This document shows, in pieces, positions 16,254 to 25,400 of a DNA stretch of 64,000 bases; position 1 is the first letter of the stretch, and each line of letters opens with the position of its first letter. The notes under the pieces were generated by a model. The model ran no database searches, was not told where the DNA came from, and saw only the letters and a list, made by a program, of their open reading frames with translations. A program made the position numbers and the translations under genes. Source of the DNA: Streptomyces cavernicola (GTDB taxonomy: Bacteria; Actinomycetota; Actinomycetes; Streptomycetales; Streptomycetaceae); NCBI RefSeq assembly GCF_029968035.1, contig NZ_JASCIQ010000007.1:62001-126000 (forward strand), written 5' to 3'.

Positions 16254-17621
16254 TCAGCCCTGCGTCGGCCCGGCCGCCTCCGCCGCTTCCGCCGCCTCCC
16301 CGAGCGCCGTGATCTCCGCGCGCAGCGCCGCCGCGAGCCGGTCCAGGTCCGGTACGGCCTGCGCGTCGGCGATGAGCCCGTAGTGGACGTTGCCCCGGTA
16401 CGTGGAGACCGCGACGGCGAGGGACTGGCCGGGGGCGAGCGGCGCGAAGGGGTAGACGGCGTCGAGCGGGCAGCCGCCGAGGCGCAGGCCGAGACCGGGC
16501 AGCGGGACGCTGGTGACGAGGATGTCGAAGAGCAGCCGGGCGGCCTGTGCGACGACGGGGCCGCCGAGCCGGTGACCGAGCGGCGGCACATGGTCGGCGA
16601 GCAGGGCGACGGCGCCCGCGCCGCGGTTGGGCCCGGCCTCCTTGTTGCGGTCCATGGCCGTACGGACCGCGCGCAGCCGCTCCAGCGGGTCGGACTCGGC
16701 GACGGGCAGCCGGATCAGATAGCCGGAGAGGCGGTTGCCGCCGGGGTGGGCGTCGCGCGGGCGGCGCCGGGAGACGGGGATCAGGGCGCGGGGCCGGACC
16801 CGGTCGCCGTTCTCGCCGCGCTCGGTCAGCCAGCTGCGCAGGGCGCCCGCGACCGCCGCGATCAGGACGTCGTTGACGGTGCCGCCGGTGCGCTTGCGGA
16901 TGCGGTGCACGTCGTCGAGGTCGACGACGACGCCGGCCGTGCGGCGGGTCCCGGTGGCGGGTGCGGTGAGGGCCGGGGCGGCTTCGAGGAACCCCCAGGT
17001 GGCGCGGGCGACGGAGGCCCCGATGTCCAGGGCCTGGCCGACCTCGCCGACGCGGCGGCGGAACACGTCGAGGGACTTGGACAGGTCGGGGCGGCGGCGG
17101 GCCGCGCCGTCGCCCGTACGGGAGTCCGCGGGCTTGGGCGGCTTGCGGCTCGGGGGCGAGTCGGGCAGCGGGTCCATGAGGCCCGCGGCGAGCATGAGCG
17201 CGCGCAGGCCGTCCGCGAGGGCGTGGTGGAACTTGAAGAGGACCGCGAAGGACGTGCCGTCCACGCCCGGCAGTACGTGCACCTCCCACGGCGGGCGTGC
17301 GCGGTCGAGGGGCCGCTGCATCAGCTCGCCTGCGGCCTCCTGGAAGTCCCGGGCCACGGCGGCGAGGCGGACGTGGTGGGCGGGGTCGAAGTCGGCGTCC
17401 GGGGCGCGTACGGCGCCGCCGACCGGGAGCAGCGCGTCGCGGATGCGCATCCGCAGCCCCGGCACGGCCGCGCAGCGGGCGGCGAGAAGGTCGGCCGCGT
17501 GCCGGGCTGCCTCCGGGGAGTCGGCGGCGAAGACTCCGAGCGCCCCGAGATGCATGGGGTGACGGTCGGACTCGATGTTCCAGAAAGCCAGGTCGAGAGG
17601 GGCGAGCAGGTCTGGGGTCAT
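16254..17621 (-). CDS. WS/DGAT-type wax ester synthase/acyltransferase
   Basis: Acyl-CoA acyltransferase of the bifunctional wax-ester-synthase/diacylglycerol-acyltransferase family, 455 residues, close to the usual 450-480. The catalytic HHxxxDG motif is present as HHALADG near residue 130. Other family motifs are PLDLAFWNIES at the N-terminus, GTVNDVLIAAVAGALR near 240 and a late PLPGLGLRLGGCPLD. It makes storage lipids (triacylglycerol or wax esters) at the membrane. The ATG at 17621 follows GAGG. It is the first gene of the leftward set. Confidence 0.92.
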   Translation of the reverse strand: MTPDLLAPLDLAFWNIESDRHPMHLGALGVFAADSPEAARHAADLLAARCAAVPGLRMRIRDALLPVGGAVRAPDADFDPAHHVRLAAVARDFQEAAGELMQRPLDRARPPWEVHVLPGVDGTSFAVLFKFHHALADGLRALMLAAGLMDPLPDSPPSRKPPKPADSRTGDGAARRRPDLSKSLDVFRRRVGEVGQALDIGASVARATWGFLEAAPALTAPATGTRRTAGVVVDLDDVHRIRKRTGGTVNDVLIAAVAGALRSWLTERGENGDRVRPRALIPVSRRRPRDAHPGGNRLSGYLIRLPVAESDPLERLRAVRTAMDRNKEAGPNRGAGAVALLADHVPPLGHRLGGPVVAQAARLLFDILVTSVPLPGLGLRLGGCPLDAVYPFAPLAPGQSLAVAVSTYRGNVHYGLIADAQAVPDLDRLAAALRAEITALGEAAEAAEAAGPTQG

Positions 17622-18014
17622 GGGCGTGCCTCGCGTCGGCGACGGGGAACTTGAGTCAATCCCGGCCCGCTGACTACGGTCAAGTACGTTCAGGACACGC
17701 TCCGTTACGAGCAGATTAAGTCTTGGCCCGTGCCGCCCAGACGCCTCACGGGGAACATCGCCCAGGCCGGCCGGGAGCGGTCGTCGAGGTCGCAGCCGCC
17801 GTCGGAGTGGTGCTCACCGTCGGAGCGGGCGCCCCGCGCCGGGTCCCGGCCGCCCCGCGTCAACCCGGCGGGCGCGTTCACCCCGGCGATTGCAAGGCGG
17901 CTCGACGGGCCGCTCGCAGCTGGGCCGGATCCGCGCCCTTGCAGGGCTTTCGCAACTGTTTGACCTCTCTTGGGTCCTAGACTCGGCGCGTGCCTGAGCA
18001 GGGGGAGGGAAGGC
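17622..18014. other. Divergent intergenic region, no gene seen
   Basis: About 390 bases between the divergent acyltransferase and FHA genes. A TGAC-N4-GTCA inverted repeat lies near 17672-17683. No frame here has both a start with a ribosome site and coding-like composition. Confidence 0.5.
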
Positions 18015-18869
18015 ATGGACACGGTCATCGTGCAGCTGCCCGAGGAGCCGTCGGACCGGCCCGGGAGCGGCCGCGTTCCGGGGCGCACGGACCGGCCCCG
18101 GCTGCTCCGCCTCGGCCCCGGCGACACCGCCGACTTCGGCCGCGGCGCTCCGGACGTACCCGTTCCGGTGACCTTGGACGACCCGGCGGTGTCCCGCAGG
18201 GCGGGCCAGATCGTGGCGGCGGAGGACTACTGGCGGCTCTCCAACTTCAGCCGTACGTCGACGTACGTCGTACAGAACCTGGAAGGCGCGGGCGAGCATG
18301 TGAAGGTCGCTCCCGGACGGGTCGGCGCGCCCGTGCCGTTCGAGTTCTCGCGGGTGCTGCTGCCGGGCACGGACGGCGAGGCGACGTTCAAGGTGTTCGC
18401 GCCGGAGCACGCCTATCTGGACGGCGGCCCGGCGGGCGAGCGGGCGGCGTCCGTGCAGCGCGGGGAGCCGACGACCAGCCCCTTCGCCCTCGATCCGACG
18501 TCGAAGTACTTCCTGGTGCTGCTCGCCCTGTGCGAGCCGCGGCTGCGCCGGCCGTCGAGTGCGGCGGTGCCGGGGGTGGGCGAGGTGGTGGAGCGGCTGC
18601 GCGGGCTCGACGGCTGTGCGGGGCTGACCCGCTCGGCGGTCAACTACCACATCGACTACCTGACTTCGGTCAAACTACGGCTCCGCGACGACGGCGGCAG
18701 CGGCGTGAGCGGCGGGAGCGGCAGGGGATCGACCGGCTCCGGCAGTCAACTGACCGGTAAGCGTGAGGAGTTGGTGGCGTTCGCGCTCCGGTTCGACCTG
18801 GTCCGTGAGGAGCATCTGCCGCTGCTGCCCCGCCGCGGCGGCGGCGTCTCCGCGCAGGGGCCGGCGTAG
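18015..18869 (+). CDS. FHA-like domain protein paired with a Ser/Thr kinase
   Basis: Protein of 284 residues. An FHA-like phosphothreonine-binding fold is suggested at about residues 30-120 by the order RLGPGDTADFGRG, VSRRAGQIVA and LSNFSRTSTYVV. The C-terminal half (about 150-270) is helical and ends with a Gly/Ser linker and a basic tail; its DPTSKYFLVLLALCEPRL part resembles a winged-helix-like module. The ATG follows GGGAGGGAAGG. It ends 12 bases before the start of the kinase gene, so the two are probably cotranscribed and the FHA domain may read the kinase's phosphorylation. Confidence 0.75.
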   Translation: MDTVIVQLPEEPSDRPGSGRVPGRTDRPRLLRLGPGDTADFGRGAPDVPVPVTLDDPAVSRRAGQIVAAEDYWRLSNFSRTSTYVVQNLEGAGEHVKVAPGRVGAPVPFEFSRVLLPGTDGEATFKVFAPEHAYLDGGPAGERAASVQRGEPTTSPFALDPTSKYFLVLLALCEPRLRRPSSAAVPGVGEVVERLRGLDGCAGLTRSAVNYHIDYLTSVKLRLRDDGGSGVSGGSGRGSTGSGSQLTGKREELVAFALRFDLVREEHLPLLPRRGGGVSAQGPA

Positions 18870-18881
18870 GGCGCGCGGCGC

Positions 18882-20423
18882 ATGGGACTCGGCAGCACTC
18901 CCCCGATCGACGTTCCCGACGGGTACCGCGTGGGGCCGTGGCGGATCAACACGCCGATCGGATCGGGCAGTTGGGGCAGCGTGTACGCGGCCGAGCACGT
19001 CGAGGACGGTACGCGGGCGGCGGTGAAGTTCCTGCGGACCGATCTGCTGACGCCGGGCCAGCGCGGCGACATGAGCGAACTCGTCGCGCGCGAGGTCAAG
19101 TTCAGCCTGGAGGCGGACCATCCGCACCTGGTCCGCACGCACGCGGCGCACACCGTGCGCGACCGGGACAGGCCCGAGCTCGACGGTCTCATCGCCCTGG
19201 CCATGGACCGGGCCGAGCACAGCCTGCAGGAACTGCTCGCCGCCGAGCCCGGCCGGGCGCTGCCGTCGGCGGAGCGGGTCCTCGCCGGGGTGGCCGCGGG
19301 CCTCGCGCATCTGCATGGGCGCGGCTGGGTGCACGGCGACCTGAAACCGGCCAACGTGCTGCTCGCGGAGGGCGGTGCGGTGTGGCTCGCCGACTTCGGC
19401 CTGACGACCGAGCTGGAGGGCACGCACGCGTACGTGCCGCCGCTCGGCACGCTCGACCATGTGCCGCCGGAGTGGTGGTCGGAGCGGACGGGCGCGCGGG
19501 GCACGAAGGTGCGTCCGGCCGCGGACGTCTGGGCGTTCGGGGTGGTGGCGCACCAGGTGCTGAGCGGCGGCCTGCATCCGTTCCCGGGCGCCACGGCGCG
19601 GGCGCGGGCGCTCGCCGCGCAGGCGTACGCGCGCGGCGGCGCGCCCCTGCGTCTCGACGCGTCGGTGCCGCCGGGCTGGCGCGCGCTGATCGCCGACTGC
19701 CTGCACCCGGAGCACGCCGTACGCTCCCGTCTGAACGGCGAGCAACTCGCGTTGCGTGTACGGGAGTTGGGTGCGCCGGAGCGGCCGTCGCGGTCGGCCC
19801 GGCGGCGGACGGCGGTCCTGCTCGCGACGGCCGCGACGGCACTCGCGGCCGCGACCGGCTCGGCCCTCCTGCTCACGGCTGCCCCCGACTCACCTTCCAC
19901 AGGCGGGCGTTCCGGGGCTCAGGCCGTCCCCCCGGCCTCCGCCCAGGCCCTCGCCGAGCACGCCGCCGTCCCGCGCGAGCTACGGCCGCACATCACGAAC
20001 GCGTCGATGCGGTGCGCCGACGAGGCCGTGTCGCCCGCCCTGATCGCGGCGATCCTCAAGGCCGAGAGCGGCTTCGACGTGCACGCGCACCGGGTCCGCC
20101 ACGGCAAGGACGGCATCGCGGTGCGGGAGCACGGCGTCGCCATGTGGACGCCCGAGGTCTTCCGCGACTGGGCGAAGGACGGCGACGGAGACGGCAGGAC
20201 GGACCACATGAACCCGCCGGACGCCATCGCCACCCTGGGCTCGTACCTCTGCTACCTCGCCGGCTCCTTCCGCGACCACGGCATGACCGAGGACCTCCCG
20301 TCCCTGCTCGCGGCGGCCTACCGCACCAGCGGCAAGGTCGTACGAGCGGAGCGCGGGGTGCCGGAACGGACCCGCGCACACACGGAGCGGATGCGGAAGT
20401 TCCTTGCGGAGTACGCGAGTTGA
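18882..20423 (+). CDS. Ser/Thr kinase fused to an extracellular lytic-transglycosylase-like domain
   Basis: Membrane protein of 513 residues. The kinase domain spans about 15-285: glycine loop IGSGSWGSVY, the lysine in AVKFL, catalytic HGDLKPANVLL (HRD is HGD here), ADFGL, and the DVWAFGVV helix. A single membrane helix lies at about 307-331. Outside, after a linker, VSPALIAAILKAESGF (about 382-397) has the transglycosylase glutamate. GVAMWTPEVF and a calcium-loop-like DGDGDGRTDHMNPPDAI (about 432-448) follow, as in SLT/MltB-type muramidase domains. The layout suggests a wall-sensing or wall-cutting domain tied to a cytoplasmic kinase. It follows the FHA gene. Confidence 0.85.
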   Translation: MGLGSTPPIDVPDGYRVGPWRINTPIGSGSWGSVYAAEHVEDGTRAAVKFLRTDLLTPGQRGDMSELVAREVKFSLEADHPHLVRTHAAHTVRDRDRPELDGLIALAMDRAEHSLQELLAAEPGRALPSAERVLAGVAAGLAHLHGRGWVHGDLKPANVLLAEGGAVWLADFGLTTELEGTHAYVPPLGTLDHVPPEWWSERTGARGTKVRPAADVWAFGVVAHQVLSGGLHPFPGATARARALAAQAYARGGAPLRLDASVPPGWRALIADCLHPEHAVRSRLNGEQLALRVRELGAPERPSRSARRRTAVLLATAATALAAATGSALLLTAAPDSPSTGGRSGAQAVPPASAQALAEHAAVPRELRPHITNASMRCADEAVSPALIAAILKAESGFDVHAHRVRHGKDGIAVREHGVAMWTPEVFRDWAKDGDGDGRTDHMNPPDAIATLGSYLCYLAGSFRDHGMTEDLPSLLAAAYRTSGKVVRAERGVPERTRAHTERMRKFLAEYAS

Positions 20424-20594
20424 GCCCCGCCGACATCGGACAGCGAGGGCGCCCCTGACATCCGTCAGGTACCGCTCCCCCGCTGTGCCGCCGATCCTGG
20501 AACACGTAAGGACGAGCTCCCGACGGGCCGTCGGCAGACGGTGCGGGCGGGGCTCGCGAACGGGGAAACTCCAGCACGGGGAAGGAACATCATC

Positions 20595-20933
20595 ATGGGT
20601 ATCAACGGGGTCAAGAAGGCTCTCGCCGGGTTCGCCGTGACCGCCGCGACCGTGGGGGCCGTGGCCGCCACCACCGGGGCCGCGCAGGCCTCCGCCCCCG
20701 CGGCGCAGGCCGCTCCCGCCGCCGCCCAGGAGGCCAAGGCGCGCGTCTGCACCGTCAACGACAACGGCGTCAACTTCCGCGGCGGGCCCGGCCCGGAGTA
20801 CCCGGTGCTCGGCAAGGTGAACCGGGGCCAGAACATGGACCTGCTCGGCACGCAGGGCAACTGGGTGCACGGCAACCTGTGGGGCGGGCACACCGGCGTC
20901 TGGATCCACACGGCGTACCTCGACAACTGCTGA
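20595..20933 (+). CDS. Secreted SH3-domain protein
   Basis: Small exported protein of 112 residues. A Sec signal peptide (hydrophobic core AGFAVTAATVGAVAATTG, cleavage near AQASA) is followed by an Ala/Pro linker. A bacterial SH3-like domain (SH3_3) runs at about 50-112, with VNFRGGPGPEYPVLGKVNRGQ, GTQGNWVHGNL and WIHTAYLDNC. Two cysteines in the mature part (CTVNDN and the last residue) may form a disulfide. The ATG at 20595 has GGAAGGAA before it. It may bind cell-wall peptides. It is transcribed after the kinase gene but 170 bases away and has its own terminator. Confidence 0.85.
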   Translation: MGINGVKKALAGFAVTAATVGAVAATTGAAQASAPAAQAAPAAAQEAKARVCTVNDNGVNFRGGPGPEYPVLGKVNRGQNMDLLGTQGNWVHGNLWGGHTGVWIHTAYLDNC

Positions 20934-20984
20934 CGCCGTCGACGCCGGTACGGCACGCTCACACGGCACGCCCGTACGGCACTT

Positions 20985-21019
20985 CGGGCCCGCACCCCTT
21001 GACCGAGGGTGCGGGCCCG
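20985..21019. terminator. Bidirectional terminator
   Basis: Perfect 13-bp stem CGGGCCCGCACCC with a 9-base loop between the convergent SH3 and FhuF-like genes. Confidence 0.85.
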
Positions 21020-21059
21020 ACCCGTGCGCGCGTCTCCGGTCAGCGCCGGGCCGTTGGGC

Positions 21060-21773
21060 TCAGCGCCGGGCGGGCGGTCGGTCGAAGCAGCAGTCGCCGC
21101 AGAGTCCGCCGCTCGGGCAGCGGTAGTAGAGGCAGCAACTGCGGCGGCGGAAGCGCGGGGGCCCGGCGTCCAGGTCCAGGACGCCGGTGCAGGCGAGTTC
21201 CGGGTGGCGGAACAGGGCCGCGCCGAGGTCGAGGGCGCGGGCGGCGACGTCCGGGCGGTCCGCGCGCCGCGCCCAGGAGTGCTGCTCGCGTACGGCGCCG
21301 GCGAGCGCGGAGCCCGCGTTGCCCCAGAGCAGCGGCTCGGCGATCCGGTGGCGGCGGCGCAGCGCGGCGGCGAGCGGGACGAGGTGGCCGTCGATCACGC
21401 TCGCGCCGAGGTCGTCGAGGGGCAGCGTCCGCACCTCGTCGAGCCACAGGTCGTCGGGGCTCGTGCCGTCCGGGTCCCAGCGGAGCCGCCGCGGGTCGAC
21501 GTCCAAGGCCTTCCCGTACAGCGCGGCCGCGCCCAGGCTCACGGACCAGAGCCGGGCGGCGAGCCCCAGCTGGGCCACGGAGGCCCCGATGCGCGGCTCC
21601 GGCGCACCGAGCCGCGAGGTCACTTTGTCGACACGGAAGTCGAGGGGGCCGGCTCCCTCCTCGTACACCCGGGCCAGCGGAACAGCGGCCCGCGCCTGCG
21701 GAACGGGTGCGTCCGGCCCGCCCGTGCGCAGGGCGAAGAAGCCGCCGACGGAGCTGAGCAGTCGAAGATCCAC
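21060..21773 (-). CDS. FhuF-like (2Fe-2S)-binding protein
   Basis: Protein of 237 residues ending in RRSCCLYYRCPSGGLCGDCCF, which carries the CC-x10-C-x2-C cysteine pattern of the FhuF C-terminal iron-sulfur domain. FhuF proteins reduce ferric siderophores in the cytoplasm; here no siderophore genes are adjacent and I see no iron-box upstream, so the role is inferred from family only. The start is GTG at 21773, with a weak GGGG ribosome site. The gene is divergent from the DMT permease. Confidence 0.82.
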   Translation of the reverse strand: MDLRLLSSVGGFFALRTGGPDAPVPQARAAVPLARVYEEGAGPLDFRVDKVTSRLGAPEPRIGASVAQLGLAARLWSVSLGAAALYGKALDVDPRRLRWDPDGTSPDDLWLDEVRTLPLDDLGASVIDGHLVPLAAALRRRHRIAEPLLWGNAGSALAGAVREQHSWARRADRPDVAARALDLGAALFRHPELACTGVLDLDAGPPRFRRRSCCLYYRCPSGGLCGDCCFDRPPARR

Positions 21774-22021
21774 CGCCCCATGATGCCCGGCGCCGACGGA
21801 CCGCTACGCGTACCTGCCGCGGGTCCTGCTGTGAGGTCTGCTGTGAGGTCTGGCCAAAGGTCACCACCCCCAGTTGGACGCGGCGAGGGGCGTACTCCAT
21901 CGGCAGTACGAGGGAATGCCTGCTCAGGGACGACGACTAAGCGGAATGTGCGGGTCATCTTGGACGTTATGGAAGGCGACCGTTCACCGCAGGAGCCGCA
22001 CGATCTGGCAAGGAGGCGCCG

Positions 22022-23011
22022 ATGAGCGCCCTCGTACTGGCAGTGCTGCTCTCCCTCGTCTCGGCCGTCGCCTACGCGGGCGGGGCGATCGTCCAGGAGC
22101 GCGTGGCGGTCTCCGACCCGCACACATACGCCCCGGTGCGCCGCCCCGGCTGGTGGGCGGCGGTGGGCCTCAACGGTCTGGGCGCGGCCCTGCACGTGGC
22201 GGCGCTCGCGTTCGGGCCGCTCAGTCTTGTGCAGCCGCTCGGCGCGCTGACCATCGTGTTCGCGCTGCCGATGGCGGCTCTGTTCGTCGGCCGCGGGGCC
22301 GGTCCGGCCGCCTGGCGCGGCGCGGTCCTGGCGACGGTGGGCCTCGCCGGGCTCCTCTCGCTCGCGGGCGACGCCGCGTCCGACTCCCTCGCCGGGCCCG
22401 AGCGGGCGACGGTCGCCCTGGTGACGTTCGCCGCGGTCGCGGCCCTGCTCGCGGCGGCGCGGGCGGCGGCCCGCGCGCCGGTGGTGCGCAGTGTGCTGCT
22501 CGCGACGGCGTCGGGCATCGCGTTCGGCATCGCGTCCGTGTTCACGAAGACGGTCGCCGTGGACGTGACCTCTGGCGCGGGCCTGACCGGCGCGTCCAGC
22601 CTCCTCGTCATCGCCGTCCTCGCCGTCGGCGGTCTGCTCCTGTCGCAGGCCGCGTACCGGGGCGCGGGCCTCGCGGTTCCGCTCGCGGTCGTGACGGTGG
22701 TGAACCCGGTGGTGGCCGCGACGGTCGGCCTGACCCTGTTCGGTGAGACGTTCCGGTACGGGACCGTGGGGGCGGTCGGGGCGCTGCTCTTCGGCGTCGC
22801 GACGGCGGGCGGCCTGGTCATGCTGACCACGGAGCGCATCAGCCGTACGCGCCAAGGCTCGGCGCCCCGCACGTCACGGGTCGGCGGGGCTGCGGCGCCC
22901 GCGGCGCCCGCGACGCCCGCGGGGCCGGTGCTGCCGAGGGTGCCGGACGATCCGGCGGCCCTCGACGGTCTGGGCGACGATCTGCGGTTCGACCATCGGG
23001 TGGGGTCCTGA
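22022..23011 (+). CDS. DMT-superfamily (EamA/NIPA-like) membrane transporter
   Basis: Integral membrane protein of 329 residues with about nine to ten hydrophobic helices from residue 3 to 275, in the repeated pattern of drug/metabolite transporters. One helix opens SLVSAVAYAGGAIVQER and a second-half helix reads GIAFGIASVFTKTVAV. An Ala/Pro-rich cytoplasmic tail follows. A strong AAGGAGG precedes the ATG. The substrate is unknown; this subgroup includes proteins annotated as Mg-transporter-like. An exact 12-bp duplication (21826-21849) lies in the upstream gap. Confidence 0.85.
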   Translation: MSALVLAVLLSLVSAVAYAGGAIVQERVAVSDPHTYAPVRRPGWWAAVGLNGLGAALHVAALAFGPLSLVQPLGALTIVFALPMAALFVGRGAGPAAWRGAVLATVGLAGLLSLAGDAASDSLAGPERATVALVTFAAVAALLAAARAAARAPVVRSVLLATASGIAFGIASVFTKTVAVDVTSGAGLTGASSLLVIAVLAVGGLLLSQAAYRGAGLAVPLAVVTVVNPVVAATVGLTLFGETFRYGTVGAVGALLFGVATAGGLVMLTTERISRTRQGSAPRTSRVGGAAAPAAPATPAGPVLPRVPDDPAALDGLGDDLRFDHRVGS

Positions 23012-23029
23012 GGCGGCTTGCGGCCGCAT

Positions 23030-23160
23030 GCGTTTTCCCCTCCCCGCCCCTTCCCGAAAGACTGCCGTCGGCTGTCGTTCGTCTACCGCGCCGCCGTGGC
23101 TGGTCGCGCAGTTCCCCGCGCCCCTAAAAGATCAGCCCCTCCGGCGTAGGGGCGGGGAGG
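23030..23160. repeat. Composite dispersed repeat
   Basis: Convergent gap holding the CCCCGCCCCTTCCCGAAA module (about 23041-23060), the core CGCAGTTCCCCGCGCCCCT (23107-23125) and a truncated CAGCCCCTCCGGCGTA module. They occur in the same order as near 49.8 kb. Confidence 0.8.
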
Positions 23161-23167
23161 GGAGAAC

Positions 23168-24058
23168 TCAGATCCGGACGCCGCCCGCTCGCAGGTATGC
23201 CAGTGGGTCGACGTCCGAGCCGTAGCCGGGGCCGGTCCTGATCTCGAAGTGCAGGTGGGGTCCGGTGGAGTTGCCGGTGGAGCCGGAGCGGGCGATGCGC
23301 TGGCCCGAGCCGACGTCCTGCCCGGCCCGCACGGTGAGCGCCGAGAGGTGGGCGTACTGGCTGTAGCGGCCGTCGGCGTGCCGGATCACCACCTCGTATC
23401 CGTACGCGCCGCCCCAACCGGCCGAGACGACCCGGCCCCCGGCGACGGCCCGCACGGACGTGCCGGTCGGCACGGCGAAGTCGACGCCCGTGTGATACCC
23501 GCTCGCCCAGGAGCCGCCCGACGCGCGGTAGGGAGTGCCGATGCCGGCGGTGACGGGTGCGCTGAGCGCGTCGCCCTTCGGTTTTGGGTCCGGCTCGGGT
23601 CGGGGCTCGGGCTTTGCCCGGGGTCCGGCTCGGTCGGCCGTCGTGCCGCCGTCGCGCAGGGCGAGCCGCTGGCCGGGCACTATCAGGTCCGGGTCCGCGC
23701 CGATGACCTTCCGGTTCGCCGCGTACAGGACCTTCCAGCCGCCGTCGACGTTCTCGGCGTCCGCGATCGCCGTGAGGCTGTCGCCGCGTACGACGGTGTA
23801 GAGCTCGGCCTTGCCCGCCTTGGACTGCGGGGTGGTCTCCGGGCGTACGGCGGGGCGGGGTGCGGCGCGGTGCCGGATGTCGGGGGCCCGTGCGTCGAGG
23901 TTGTCCCAGGTGTGCGCGTCGGCCGCGTGCGCGACGTCGGCGCCGGTGCCCGCGCCGACGAGCGGGAGCGCTATTCCGGCGCCGCCGGCTGTGACGGTGA
24001 GCGAGGCCCGGTTGATCCTGCTCGCCCTGTACCGGCGGTGCCGGCCGCGTAAGCCCAT
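23168..24058 (-). CDS. Secreted LysM-M23 peptidoglycan endopeptidase
   Basis: Exported protein of 296 residues. A basic start and hydrophobic signal segment end near HAADAH; a LysM domain at about 85-130 (VVRGDSLTAIADAEN, LIVPGQRLAL) binds the wall; a charged Pro/Lys linker follows. An M23 zinc endopeptidase domain at about 185-290 carries HTGVDFAVPTG, YSQYAHLS and GPHLHFEIR. The ATG at 24058 has GAGGGGAA before it; an upstream in-frame ATG at 24130 is less likely. Its LysM is close to that of the riboswitch-controlled protein at 63.7 kb, but no riboswitch is visible here. The signal-peptide arginines do not form a clear Tat motif. Confidence 0.92.
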   Translation of the reverse strand: MGLRGRHRRYRASRINRASLTVTAGGAGIALPLVGAGTGADVAHAADAHTWDNLDARAPDIRHRAAPRPAVRPETTPQSKAGKAELYTVVRGDSLTAIADAENVDGGWKVLYAANRKVIGADPDLIVPGQRLALRDGGTTADRAGPRAKPEPRPEPDPKPKGDALSAPVTAGIGTPYRASGGSWASGYHTGVDFAVPTGTSVRAVAGGRVVSAGWGGAYGYEVVIRHADGRYSQYAHLSALTVRAGQDVGSGQRIARSGSTGNSTGPHLHFEIRTGPGYGSDVDPLAYLRAGGVRI

Positions 24059-24167
24059 GAGAGTTCCCCTCAAGTCGCTTCCCCGACGGGGGACATGTCG
24101 GTGTTCCCCGGATGTGTCGAGCGCCGCCAACGTAGGCGCCCGCCGCGGCGCCTGACAAGAGGTCGGG

Positions 24168-25163
24168 TCACGGAGCGGTCAAGTACCGCGGTAGCCAGCG
24201 CAGTTGGGCGTCCTGCTGGTATGGTCCGCCGCCTTCGTGCTCGTTGAACTCGTACACCTCGATGCGCTTGTCCTCTCCCGCGTACGCGTTGAACGCGCCG
24301 AACACCGTCGACGGCGGGCACGTCAGGTCCTGCAGCGCCACCGAGAACAGGGCCGGGGCCTGGGCGCGCGCGGCGAAGTGCACGCCGTCGAAGTAGGACA
24401 GCGTGCGGAAGACCGAATCGCCGCCGATCCTGCGGGACTTGAGGTACGAACCGATCTCTTTGTACGGCAGATGGTCGGTGAGGGTCGCGGCGCGCGGGAA
24501 GTCGCAGAGGAACGGCACGTCCGGCAGGACCGCCGCGAGATCCGGTACGAGGCCGCTCACCGCGATCGAGATGCCGCCGCCCTGGCTGCCCCCGGCGACG
24601 GCGACGCGGGCGGGGTCCACCAGCGGGTGCGAACGGACGGCCTCGACGGCGCGCACGGCGTCCGTGAACACGCGCCGGTAGTAGTAGTCGTGCGGGTCCT
24701 CGACGCCGCGGGTCATGAACCCGGGGTACGCGGGGGCGCTGCCCACCGGGTCCGGGGTGTCGCCCTGCGCCCAGCCGCCGCTGCCCTGGCCCCGGGTGTC
24801 CATCACGAAGTGCGCGAACCCCGCGGTGGCCCACAGCAGATGCATGTGCGGCAGGCCGCGCCCGCCGCCGTACCCGATGTACTCGACCACCGCGGGCAAC
24901 GGTTCCTCGGCGCCGGCGCGGGCGCGGGCGTTTGCGGGGAGGATCAGCCAGCCCTTGACGGGGTGTCCGCCGTAGCCCGCGTACGTCACGTCGAAGACGC
25001 GTACGTTCGTGAGGGCGGTGTCGACCGGCTCGAACCGCGCCGCCAGGTCGTGCTCGCGGGACTCGGCCAATGTCTTCAGCCAGAACTCGTCGAAGTCCGC
25101 GGGGGCGGGGTGCTCGGGGCGGTACGCGCGCAGCTGGTCGAGCGGCAGATCGAACAACGCCAT
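24168..25163 (-). CDS. Acetylxylan esterase/cephalosporin-C deacetylase-like hydrolase
   Basis: Alpha/beta hydrolase of the AXE1 (CE7) family, 331 residues, near the usual 320. The oxyanion/aromatic motif is GYGGGRG, the RGQGSG motif is present as TRGQGSGGW, and the nucleophile is the serine of GGSQGGG near residue 190. A late D (SVALQDLTCPP) and H (EFNEHEGG) complete the triad. It removes acetyl groups from short xylo-oligosaccharides or similar esters and has no signal peptide, so acts in the cytoplasm. It is a single gene. Confidence 0.9.
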   Translation of the reverse strand: MALFDLPLDQLRAYRPEHPAPADFDEFWLKTLAESREHDLAARFEPVDTALTNVRVFDVTYAGYGGHPVKGWLILPANARARAGAEEPLPAVVEYIGYGGGRGLPHMHLLWATAGFAHFVMDTRGQGSGGWAQGDTPDPVGSAPAYPGFMTRGVEDPHDYYYRRVFTDAVRAVEAVRSHPLVDPARVAVAGGSQGGGISIAVSGLVPDLAAVLPDVPFLCDFPRAATLTDHLPYKEIGSYLKSRRIGGDSVFRTLSYFDGVHFAARAQAPALFSVALQDLTCPPSTVFGAFNAYAGEDKRIEVYEFNEHEGGGPYQQDAQLRWLPRYLTAP

Positions 25164-25319
25164 GGGCGGCAGTCTCCTCTGACTCGTGTCACGCGCGACT
25201 CACGCGTCTGACTCTCCGGCTCTTCGTCGGTACGGCAGCATGGCCGATCGCGGGGGCGGTGACCAGAGCGCGTTCTTTTCCCCACCAACGCCCCTTCCCG
25301 AAAGTCCTGCCGGACGGGC

Positions 25320-25370
25320 CTCCTCAAACGCCGGAGGGGCTGATTTTCAGCCCCTCCGGCGTTTGAGGAG
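25320..25370. terminator. Perfect 24-bp hairpin with 3-base loop
   Basis: The arms 25320-25343 and 25347-25370 are exact complements containing CCGGAGGGGCTGA. It lies just after the leftward proline-rich gene. The right arm is the CAGCCCCTCCGGCG repeat module also seen at 23.1 and 49.8 kb. Confidence 0.85.
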
Positions 25371-25400
25371 CGGGGGTCTGGGGCGGAGCCCCAGTAGCGC

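Noticed and set aside
20454..20468. CTGAC-N4-GTCAG inverted repeat before the SH3 gene
   Set aside because: Too short to separate from chance in GC-rich DNA; could be a weak terminator of the kinase gene.
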